Of a stretch of 10,126 nt of DNA, positions 1 through 6,495 are shown in pieces. The position numbers and the translations under genes are program-made. Every line of letters begins with the position of its first letter. Position 1 is the stretch's first letter. The DNA is from Bacteroidota bacterium (GTDB lineage Bacteria; Bacteroidota; Ignavibacteria; SZUA-365; JAADGX01). The stretch lies in NCBI GenBank assembly GCA_024276335.1, contig JAJRXL010000055.1:1-10126 (forward strand). Direction: 5' to 3'. Under the pieces are notes generated by a model. The model was not told where the DNA came from and did no database searches. It was given only the letters and a program-made list of their open reading frames with translations.

Positions 1-744
1 ATTGTAGATCGGCGTACCTCGTGTTCCTACCGTTACTGTGTCAACAAGGCCCTGCAATCTCACCTCCGCCTGCATCGGCGTTGTGGAATCGACGTGCAGC
101 GGATCATCGTAGGATTGCGGCACATGGTGACAGGTTTCACAAGAAAGATCGACCGTTTTCTTCATCTCGTAGAGATGCTTGACATGCGCGCCAACCCTGG
201 AATCGGAGGAGGAAAGAGCCCCGTCCAGGGATTTCGGCGGATTCGCGCGCTTGGTGGCGGGATCGCCATGACACGTGTAACACGCCTGGGGACCGCCATC
301 CGCCTGTACGTGACACCCCGAGCTGTTGCACGAGGCGTCATTTGAAAGCAGGCTGCCGCTGAAGTCCTTGCCGTGGCAAGTTGTGCACTGCGTGAAATCA
401 AACCCGCTGTCCTTCAGGTTCGCGCCGTGGAATTCGGGCGAATCTTTCGTCGTCCATCCCGACGGATGATACTCAGGACCATGACAACCGCTGGCATTGC
501 ACGACCCGGCGGTACCGGTAAGGTTGCCGGTTCCGTGGCATCGGAGGCAATAGGAATAATCACCGTTCAGGGATCGGGCATACTGGGCGTGATAGTTCGA
601 GGTTCCTGTCCCACCCCAGCCCTCGGCATGGACCCCGATGGTCTCAGGGGAAGACGGGAGCGGTTCTTTAAGCTCGCTGCTGCAACCGATCATGAGCCCG
701 GAAACAACAAGCACAGCGAGAATACAACTTTGAATTCCTTTCAT
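1..744 (-). CDS. Lipoprotein multihaem c-type cytochrome, CxxxxCH/CxxCH type (3' end outside window)
   Basis: Likely the outer-membrane, possibly surface-exposed, cytochrome of a porin-cytochrome conduit. The reading frame is open for 248 codons from ATG at 744 to the left edge, so the C-terminus is missing. Residues 1-20 are a hydrophobic signal ending in LMIG before Cys21, a slightly atypical lipobox (Met at -3). Six haem motifs are visible: CLRCH at 66, CNASGCH at 82, CTTCH at 120, CNSSGCH at 139, CYTCH at 155 and CETCH at 202. Two have four residues between the cysteines; this alternation is known from the CxxxxCH...CXXCH domain common in Geobacter outer-membrane cytochromes. An AAGGAGA ribosome site (752-758) overlaps the stop codon of the upstream 11-haem gene, 13 bp away, so translation is probably coupled. 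The outer-membrane role is inferred from the lipobox and the neighbours. Total haem number and any CxxxxCH-rich C-terminal region cannot be seen. Confidence 0.87.
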   Translation of the reverse strand, partial: MKGIQSCILAVLVVSGLMIGCSSELKEPLPSSPETIGVHAEGWGGTGTSNYHAQYARSLNGDYSYCLRCHGTGNLTGTAGSCNASGCHGPEYHPSGWTTKDSPEFHGANLKDSGFDFTQCTTCHGKDFSGSLLSNDASCNSSGCHVQADGGPQACYTCHGDPATKRANPPKSLDGALSSSDSRVGAHVKHLYEMKKTVDLSCETCHHVPQSYDDPLHVDSTTPMQAEVRLQGLVDTVTVGTRGTPIYN

Positions 745-757
745 GATTGATTCTCCT

Positions 758-1858
758 TCACCTTGGTACGACGCCGGAGGAATGACACGCGGCGCATACT
801 GGATCCTGTCCCTGCACGTCATGGCAAGTGACGCAGCTCTCCAGGTCCATGTTTGCCGCCCGGGCATGCCTGTTCAAGGACGAAGTCCCGGGGATGGGCA
901 CGCTCGCCCAACCCGCCAGTTGGTGGGATTGTGGAAGAATACGGGCGCCGTTCCCGTCAAGTCCATTCTGGTGGCATGGAGTACAAAACGATTCGCGCTC
1001 GTGGCACGTCGTGCACCGGCTGGATTGAGCGCGAGCGTCGAAGCCATGGGTGTACCGATAGTTGAGACTATGCCGGAATTGCAAGGTCAGGTTTTTCCCG
1101 TCGTCCATGCTTCCCGGCCGCGCGGTGAACGGCATTGCAAAATTATCCGATGACGACGGTGATGGGACGATGTTACCGGGCGCATGGCACTCCTGGCAAA
1201 AGCTCGTGCTGTGACAGGATGCGCATTTCTCCTGCTCCGCGGTCATGAGAGCAATCCTGCCGTGGTTTTTCTGCCAGTTGACACGCCGATGGGTGGTCGG
1301 AATCAAGCCTGCAAGCGTAACATGACAATTTTCACACATCCCCGTCGCGCCCGTTGTTTTTGAAATCGTGCCAGTCGCCCGAACTTCCGCACGCGCTGAG
1401 TTATGACAGCTCGTGCACGTTTCCATCGAGGGATATGGTTTCCGGTCGGGTGCGTTTTCCGCCGCAGCAATACCTGCATGGCACTCGGTACACTCCATCG
1501 CCAAATCATCGGCGTGACGCTTGTGGTTGAAATACAAGCCGCGGCCGACCGGGGTGATATACGATTTATCAAGTGGATCATCGGTCGCCAGTTTCCAAAA
1601 TTCCCTGACATCGGACTCGTCGTGACAATCGACGCATACTTCCGGCTTCGGTACGAGATTGTCCTTCGCGGAAACGCTCTCCGTCGCATCGTGGCACGTC
1701 GTGCAGTCAACTTCGTTTTCAATATGTGTCCTATGAGAGAACCTTATATGACCGTCTGAGCCGAAGAGGTCACCGGGGTCCGACGCCCAACCGAGTACTC
1801 CCACACCGGTGGCAAGGATCGCAGCAAAAGCGAAATACAATCGTGTCTGAAGCATCAT
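758..1858 (-). CDS. Exported 11-haem c-type cytochrome (probable periplasmic partner of the barrel)
   Basis: A 366-residue cytochrome, probably the haem wire that sits in or under the outer-membrane barrel. Residues 1-25 form a cleavable-looking Sec signal (LYFAFAAILATGVGVLGWAS). Eleven CxxCH motifs start at residues 52, 75, 123, 148, 175, 212, 221, 282, 292, 342 and 355. They come partly as close pairs (212/221, 282/292, 342/355), often preceded by F-x-H-x-x-H segments that can supply distal haem ligands (FSHRTH at 40, FNHKRH at 110). Size and haem density are near those of decahaem MtrA (10 haems, about 330 residues), larger than the octahaem OmaB type; orthology to either is not shown. The start ATG overlaps the stop of the barrel gene by 4 bp (ATGA) and is preceded by GGAGGGG at 1864-1870. 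Coupling to the barrel and to the lipoprotein cytochrome downstream supports a conduit role. The cytochrome identity is certain; the partner role is inferred. Confidence 0.92.
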   Translation of the reverse strand: MMLQTRLYFAFAAILATGVGVLGWASDPGDLFGSDGHIRFSHRTHIENEVDCTTCHDATESVSAKDNLVPKPEVCVDCHDESDVREFWKLATDDPLDKSYITPVGRGLYFNHKRHADDLAMECTECHAGIAAAENAPDRKPYPSMETCTSCHNSARAEVRATGTISKTTGATGMCENCHVTLAGLIPTTHRRVNWQKNHGRIALMTAEQEKCASCHSTSFCQECHAPGNIVPSPSSSDNFAMPFTARPGSMDDGKNLTLQFRHSLNYRYTHGFDARAQSSRCTTCHERESFCTPCHQNGLDGNGARILPQSHQLAGWASVPIPGTSSLNRHARAANMDLESCVTCHDVQGQDPVCAACHSSGVVPR

Positions 1859-3156
1859 TGCAACCCCTCCTTCATCGATGTGAAGGTGTTCGCGAACCAG
1901 TAATTGACACGGGCAAACAGGCGCATGTCGGACGAGTAAATCCGGTTCGTCAGGTATTGGCCCTGTACATCCAGGGAAATCATTTTCCAGGGCCGAACCG
2001 TCAGACCGCCGGAGAGCGCCAAAGTCGATAACTTTTCGATACCATCCGCCAGCGCATAACGCGAATACGCGGCTCCCACGTTGGGAACCACCTTGCCGTC
2101 GAAAACCGGGTATCGCAAACGACCACTGAATCCATCCAGTTCGCCATCATAACTCAAGTCCTTGGTATAACTGAAAGTCAGGTACCGGCAGGAAATCCCG
2201 GTTATCACCCGCATCCCAAAATCATCCTCGTACACGACGCCGGAATATCGGAAGAGAAGGTTCATGTTTGTATTTATCGCGTAGTCGGCACCAATGACAA
2301 ATTCACCCGTGGCGCTACGCTCCAGCAAGCTGAAATAAGAGTTGTATGCGATTTGGCTTTTCCGATAGTATCCTTCGGCGACCAATCCCAACGTCGGCGA
2401 AATCTGGTACCGGGAAGTCAATTCCAGACGCGACAGGTCCTCGAAATTGATGTCATAATCAACCCTGCCGAACAACCAGAGTTCTTGGGATGTGTAATCA
2501 CCGCTGAAGCTCAGGTACTGGTTCGCGCGTGACCCGTAATCAATCATGGTCGGAACGAGACCCATATTCGCGTCGTAGCGAAAAGCCTCGTATGGTTTCG
2601 ATTCACGGTGGCGATTCATGTAGCTGAGGCTTAAATGCGTACGCGGTGAGAGTTGAAAGAGCAGGTAGCCACCGACCTGGAAATTGTCTGCCACGTTATT
2701 AAAGAAATCCGTCCTCAAGTCGGCAGGGGCCAACCCCCCGCCATACAGCATAAGCCGTAGTTTCGACGAAGGAGCGGCTTGCAACTTTACGCCATCCACC
2801 GTTCCATAGTTAACGCCCGCATACACCTGCTGCCGTCCCAGGCGAATTGCTATCGATCCCGCAATGTCGCGTACATCCACGTAGGTGTTGAACATCTTCA
2901 ACCTGGGATCCCCGGACATCTTGTTTTGCAAATCCGAAGAACCTTGGATGTACGTGTGAAACGATACGGAACCCGTTCCAAAATTCACCTGGACGTTTTC
3001 GTACCCTCGTAAATACTGCGTTCCCCCCATTGTAGTATCCTGTCTTTCCCATCCGTAGAACGACGTGGAGAGCTTGCCATCCAGGACCTGGCTGCTGAGA
3101 GGAAAATGCAGTCCAAACAAGAGTAAAAAAACCAACCCGGTTCGGACAAGTTTCAT
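1855..3156 (-). CDS. Outer-membrane beta-barrel protein, probable porin of a porin-cytochrome conduit
   Basis: A 433-residue protein with a clear signal peptide (residues 1-23, LVFLLLFGLHFPLSSQ). The rest alternates polar and hydrophobic or aromatic residues in many short stretches ending at turns (for example LRLMLYGGG, THLSLSYMN, LWLFGRVDY, MNLLFRYSG, LTFSYTKDL, MRLFARVNYWF), typical of a transmembrane barrel. It has no cysteine pairs or haem motifs. I chose ATG at 3156 over an upstream in-frame start at 3231: it begins the signal peptide directly and has AGGGAG at 3164-3169. The last strand (LFARVNYWFA) is followed by about ten more residues, so the usual terminal aromatic residue is absent. 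I do not recognise it as MtrB, PioB or OmbB by sequence. The conduit assignment rests on overlap with an 11-haem gene and proximity to a lipoprotein cytochrome. It could instead be an ordinary substrate porin. Confidence 0.85.
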   Translation of the reverse strand: MKLVRTGLVFLLLFGLHFPLSSQVLDGKLSTSFYGWERQDTTMGGTQYLRGYENVQVNFGTGSVSFHTYIQGSSDLQNKMSGDPRLKMFNTYVDVRDIAGSIAIRLGRQQVYAGVNYGTVDGVKLQAAPSSKLRLMLYGGGLAPADLRTDFFNNVADNFQVGGYLLFQLSPRTHLSLSYMNRHRESKPYEAFRYDANMGLVPTMIDYGSRANQYLSFSGDYTSQELWLFGRVDYDINFEDLSRLELTSRYQISPTLGLVAEGYYRKSQIAYNSYFSLLERSATGEFVIGADYAINTNMNLLFRYSGVVYEDDFGMRVITGISCRYLTFSYTKDLSYDGELDGFSGRLRYPVFDGKVVPNVGAAYSRYALADGIEKLSTLALSGGLTVRPWKMISLDVQGQYLTNRIYSSDMRLFARVNYWFANTFTSMKEGLQ

Positions 3157-3297
3157 CGCAATACTCCCTGATGTAATTGAATGTGCCAAAGTGAAATACG
3201 TGATCAGCCTCCCTGCTGCAGATTCAGCCAACAGTTTCTTCCAACGCGATAATCCTGCATTCGTTCGTACGAAAAGACACCCGGAGCAAACCCGTGG

Positions 3298-3630
3298 CTA
3301 TGAAGCCTCTCGAAATTGGACGCCCTGAATGGTTTCAATAACCAATGCAAAATAACGATCGAGAACACATGCGATCTCGTGCCGCGAGATGCATTCGTTT
3401 TCTCCGCCAGGGTAACAGGAAGAGCATACGACGTTGCGAAACTGCACCAGATAATCTTCGAGAACTGTACCGTGGGTCCGGTTGACAATGTTAACGATCC
3501 GGGGAAGAGCTTTCTGAACGATGCACCGGTCTTTTCCGTGAAGGGTACATTTTCCTTCTTCGTTCACTTCCATGCAGATGACACATACACGGCTGCGAAT
3601 AGCTTCAAAATACCGGTTCAGTTCTGTCAT
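3298..3630 (-). CDS. Small eight-cysteine protein of two similar halves, function unknown
   Basis: I do not recognise a named family. The predicted product is 110 residues, with no signal peptide or membrane segment, so probably cytoplasmic. It reads as an internal duplication. Half 1 has Cys16, 19, 28 and 36 (C-x2-C-x8-C-x7-C); half 2 has Cys69, 72, 80 and 88 (C-x2-C-x7-C-x7-C). Each block is preceded by a similar stretch (FEAIRSRVC and LVQFRNVVC) and followed by a helix (ALPRIVNIV and RYFALVIETI). Four cysteines per half suggest two metal sites, Fe-S or zinc; which one cannot be told. No cysteine pair forms CxxCH. I place the start at ATG 3630, not the in-frame ATG at 3666, because 3666 lies in the loop of a perfect hairpin. 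Neither start has a strong ribosome site. It lies between cytochrome genes on the same strand, so a regulatory, maturation or redox role is possible but unproven. Confidence 0.68.
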   Translation of the reverse strand: MTELNRYFEAIRSRVCVICMEVNEEGKCTLHGKDRCIVQKALPRIVNIVNRTHGTVLEDYLVQFRNVVCSSCYPGGENECISRHEIACVLDRYFALVIETIQGVQFREAS

Positions 3631-3652
3631 GGGAAATACGGGCTCAAAATAG

Positions 3653-3677
3653 TACCGGGGTCGCATGGACCCCGGTA
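3653..3677 (-). terminator. Perfect 10-bp hairpin after the tetrahaem gene, likely terminator or attenuator
   Basis: TACCGGGGTC (3653-3662) and GACCCCGGTA (3668-3677) pair perfectly around a 5-nt loop. The hairpin starts 18 bases past the stop codon at 3695. On the minus strand it is followed by CTATTTTGAG, a short and interrupted T-run. It may therefore terminate only partly, or protect the 3' end of the upstream message. Confidence 0.6.
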
Positions 3678-3694
3678 TAACATTCCACCGAAAA

Positions 3695-4258
3695 TTATTT
3701 CGGCATCGGATGTTTGATTTTCGACCAGAATTTGTTCAGATCAAATCCCTTGTAGCTCGGGCTGTTCTTGTTATGGCACTTCACGCAAAGGTTCTTGGCA
3801 GAGCCATCGGATATACTCGGAACAGTAAAGCAAGCTTCCTTGGCCTGGTCTTTCTTGTCTTTCTTGTTGTGAAGCTTTTTGTACGCACTACCGGGGCCGT
3901 GGCAAGCTTCACAGGTGACGCCGTCTTCCTTCTTAAATTTTTTCCCGAATTCAGCACCGTCAACATTGTATCCCGTGACATGACACGAAAGACATTCCTT
4001 GGTTTCCGCTGCCGGTTTATCCGAACCACGCTTCTTGGCAATCTTGTCCGCTTCGGCAGTCTGGAGCGTCGTGAAAGCTTTGGCATGTTTGCTGCTTGCC
4101 CAGACTGAATACTGATCGCCGCGTTTCTTGCTCTTGTGACACGCCTTACAGGTCTTGACTCCAGCATACTTGCAATCTTTTCCTCCACTTGAAGGTACCG
4201 CAAACGACATGCTGAAAACCAGCGATGCGGTAATAACAAAGAACAGGATGTTTTTCAT
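3695..4258 (-). CDS. Small exported tetrahaem cytochrome c, c554 family
   Basis: A 187-residue periplasmic electron carrier. Residues 1-20 are a Sec signal (MKNILFFVITASLVFSMSFA). Four haem motifs follow: CKACH at 37, CLSCH at 89, CEACH at 116 and CVKCH at 158. The surrounding residues fit the cytochrome c554/c-prime family: YAGVKTCKACH, then W-x-x-S-x-HAKAF at about 53-62 carrying a distal His, then GVTCEACHGPG, and a C-terminal W-x-x-IKHP. The central and C-terminal part is very lysine-rich, giving a basic protein suited to docking on acidic partners. Two further cysteines (29 and 143) are not in haem motifs. ATG 4258 is chosen over an in-frame upstream start at 4291 because it begins the signal peptide and has AAGGAG at 4265-4270. 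It follows the 17-haem gene by 80 bp and probably shuttles electrons between inner-membrane and outer-membrane cytochromes; that role is inferred. Confidence 0.9.
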   Translation of the reverse strand: MKNILFFVITASLVFSMSFAVPSSGGKDCKYAGVKTCKACHKSKKRGDQYSVWASSKHAKAFTTLQTAEADKIAKKRGSDKPAAETKECLSCHVTGYNVDGAEFGKKFKKEDGVTCEACHGPGSAYKKLHNKKDKKDQAKEACFTVPSISDGSAKNLCVKCHNKNSPSYKGFDLNKFWSKIKHPMPK

Positions 4259-4338
4259 AATGAACTCCTTGTTTGTTGATACGTGGGACATAGAATCGAT
4301 CTATGAAGAATCAGAGTTTAGCACTGGGTTGTATCGGA

Positions 4339-6435
4339 TCAATCACCTGAAAGTTCCTTCATTCGCGTAATTAACTTTTCCGCCTTTGATGAGAAGTAGT
4401 CGGGGTTATGCGCTCCTCGGCTTCGGTCATTCGCAAAGGTTGTCAGTACTTTTTCCGCATCGGCAATAACGCGTGCGTACTTCTGCGCATCCTTCTTCTT
4501 AAGAGAAGTTAATATCTGGCGGAGTTTTTTCATAGCACCCTGCGCCTCATCTTGCCAGTCATGCAGAACATCTCCGTATCCTTCATCATGACACTTTGCA
4601 CACGTGAAGCCCGTTGCTCGTATCACCTTGCCTTTCTCGGTGAGATGACAGTCTTCACAGGACAAACCGATTTCCGATTTCATCGAAGGTTCCTGCGGAT
4701 CAGCCACGGTGCCCGAAAACACCGCCACCTGTGTTTGATGACAGGTCGCACATTTTATTCCCGCCTGCGAAGGAAAAGCTTTATGATGACAATTCATGCA
4801 ATCCTGCCGACGCAATATCAGCTCGCCGTGCTTACGCCGATTCGAGTGACAGGTCGAACAGGGGATTTTCTTTTCGTACACGTGTTTCTTGTGCGGGAAC
4901 ATCAACCCGTACTTCTCTTTACTGATCGTGATGATGCCCGTATGACAGGAAACGCAGGCTGAGGGGATCGTCTGCTCCAGGTTCATCAGCTTCGGAAACC
5001 GGAGTTTCACGCGCGCCAACTCCGCCGCTTTTTTCAAGTCGTTATAAGCGGAAATCATCAGGCTGTTGCTGTACTGGATATTGTGGATGCTTTTTCCCCA
5101 TCGGACCAGCTCGATATTATTCTTCGCATTCGAGATCAAATGCTGCACCTCCGCATTGCCGCGAGCGCGCACACGCGCCGTCACCAAGCGATACACCTTA
5201 TCCAAAACCCGCATCTGGGATTTGGCCGCCGTGGTCCACTCCTGCAGCAAGCGCTGGTACCCGATGCCATGACAATGATCGCATGAAGAGCCGCTGGCTT
5301 TATATGTCTCGGTGTGATTGACCATATTCTCCGTGTGGAAGATATGGCAGCCCCGACAATTAATGCCTGCCTCGTGCATGGGGTTAGGCATGCTTTTAAC
5401 ATCTTCTCCGCCCGTCCCGGCAAAGAGCTTAACCTGGCCTTCGTGTGTCCCCGGGTGACAGGAATTGCAGTCCGGAGGTTGTGACGGATCAACTTTCTTT
5501 ACCCTGTGGACAATGGGGAAGTGGCAGTTTTCGCATTCGATCTTGTTCTCCGTGATGTGCTTTTCATGAATCAAGGTATGGTCATCATACCGTTCAAGCC
5601 GTTCATCCTCGAAGTGACATTTGAAACACTGTGTTTTAGGAACTTCTCCCTCGCCACTGATAACATTGGTATGGCATTCATAACATCCCAAATTCCGCTT
5701 AATAACCGAAGTATGATCATAGCGGAACTCCTTTCGCACCGATTCCGGCACTTTCTTCCAGTTATGGCACGTCGTGCAAGTGGACATTCGTTTAAATTGG
5801 GCGCGTTCTTTTTTGCGGAAGAGTACTTGCTCCGTGTCGTACCGGTAATCGTAGATAGGGTTCAGCAACGGGTCCTTCTTGAAATGACAGAGGAAGCACG
5901 TACTCTCTGTTACGGTTATATGCTCTCCCTGGACGATTTGCGAATGGCAACTCGTGCATCGGAGTTTTTTGCCGCGGCGCATCTGCTCCAGATGAGGACG
6001 GTGGTTGAAGTGCACCCCCTTGAAGGTAACATCGCCGTGCAACAGGCGCTGCTGGTGGCACCCACTCTGGAGACAACTGGCGTCTGGGATTTCCGCCCAG
6101 GGTTTGCTTTTCCTGTAGGCTTGCGAAACGTATTTCACAACCTGCACCAGGCCTTCCAGTTTTCCGCGAACCGTACCGGCAAGTCCCGGCTCGAAATGGC
6201 ATTTGACAGATGACACGTTGTTGTGAGCCGACTGGCGCCACGAATTGTAGAACGACTCCATGTAGTGGCACGTTGGACAAAATTGAGGACGGGAAGTGAA
6301 TTCCGCCGACGCGCCAACGAGAATAAGGAGAAGAATAAGGATGGTGAAAAAGTATTTCAGAAACCGCGATGGTCTCCGGCCGCGCCGGTACCAGTTCCGG
6401 ACACGATTAATCCTGTGAAGCAGTATTTCTTTCAA
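4339..6435 (-). CDS. Membrane-anchored 17-haem cytochrome with NapC/NirT-like N-terminus
   Basis: A 698-residue giant cytochrome. One membrane helix at about 27-43 follows a very basic cytoplasmic tail. The first haem region is NapC-like (CPTCH at 53, then W-x-x-SAH and V-x-S-VKCHFEPG), the part that oxidises quinol in that family. Intact motifs start at 53, 121 (CLQSGCH, four spacer residues), 160, 180, 220, 251, 270, 301, 323, 360, 385, 494, 526, 546, 562, 593 and 612. The second NapC-type site has lost its first Cys (Ser76; SVKCH at 76-80). The rest looks duplicated: CDHCHGIGYQRLLQEW at 385 resembles CAKCHDEGYGDVLHDW at 612, each followed by a haem-free helical segment and an HN-x-x-Y motif (451 and 677). 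The start is TTG with no clear ribosome site; no ATG lies between it and the in-frame stop at 6463-6465. It probably carries electrons from quinol deep into the periplasm. NapC/NirT proteins normally have four or five haems, so this is a large extension. Confidence 0.9.
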   Translation of the reverse strand: MKEILLHRINRVRNWYRRGRRPSRFLKYFFTILILLLILVGASAEFTSRPQFCPTCHYMESFYNSWRQSAHNNVSSVKCHFEPGLAGTVRGKLEGLVQVVKYVSQAYRKSKPWAEIPDASCLQSGCHQQRLLHGDVTFKGVHFNHRPHLEQMRRGKKLRCTSCHSQIVQGEHITVTESTCFLCHFKKDPLLNPIYDYRYDTEQVLFRKKERAQFKRMSTCTTCHNWKKVPESVRKEFRYDHTSVIKRNLGCYECHTNVISGEGEVPKTQCFKCHFEDERLERYDDHTLIHEKHITENKIECENCHFPIVHRVKKVDPSQPPDCNSCHPGTHEGQVKLFAGTGGEDVKSMPNPMHEAGINCRGCHIFHTENMVNHTETYKASGSSCDHCHGIGYQRLLQEWTTAAKSQMRVLDKVYRLVTARVRARGNAEVQHLISNAKNNIELVRWGKSIHNIQYSNSLMISAYNDLKKAAELARVKLRFPKLMNLEQTIPSACVSCHTGIITISKEKYGLMFPHKKHVYEKKIPCSTCHSNRRKHGELILRRQDCMNCHHKAFPSQAGIKCATCHQTQVAVFSGTVADPQEPSMKSEIGLSCEDCHLTEKGKVIRATGFTCAKCHDEGYGDVLHDWQDEAQGAMKKLRQILTSLKKKDAQKYARVIADAEKVLTTFANDRSRGAHNPDYFSSKAEKLITRMKELSGD

Positions 6436-6450
6436 TGTTTCGGAAGGATT

Positions 6451-6481
6451 TTTATGGAAGATTCAAGAATGGAGTTGACAA
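6451..6481 (-). promoter_or_regulatory. Possible promoter for the leftward cytochrome cluster
   Basis: On the minus strand TTGTCA (6476-6481) could be a -35 box and CATAAA (6451-6456) a -10 box, with a long 19-bp spacer. It would give a leader of only a few bases before the TTG start at 6435, which would fit the missing ribosome site. A second candidate further upstream is TTGATT...TATTTT with 16-bp spacing near 6573-6600. Both are weak consensus matches only. Confidence 0.25.
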
Positions 6482-6495
6482 GTTCGAAGCGAACT
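6481..6495. repeat. Short palindrome, possible operator
   Basis: AGTTCG and CGAACT flank AAG, a perfect 6-bp inverted repeat. It lies directly upstream of the proposed leftward -35 box, a place where a regulator could bind. I cannot name a regulator for it. Confidence 0.25.

Noticed and set aside
3264..3273. TTCGTACGAA palindrome upstream of the barrel gene
   Set aside because: It is a single 10-bp palindrome with no second copy and no clear promoter beside it, so it could be chance.
3665..4108. Plus-strand open frame of 147 residues with hydrophobic stretches
   Set aside because: It is antisense to the lysine-rich tetrahaem gene; the runs of Phe, Leu and Val come from reversed Lys codons.
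4289..4305. CATAGA...TCTATG inverted repeat between the 17-haem and tetrahaem genes
   Set aside because: The 6-bp AT-rich stem with no T-run is too weak for a terminator and does not stand out as an operator.
5506..6213. A 235-residue open frame on the plus strand opposite the 17-haem gene
   Set aside because: It lies wholly within the cytochrome gene on the other strand, shows no domain features, and arises from the complement of regular haem-motif codons.
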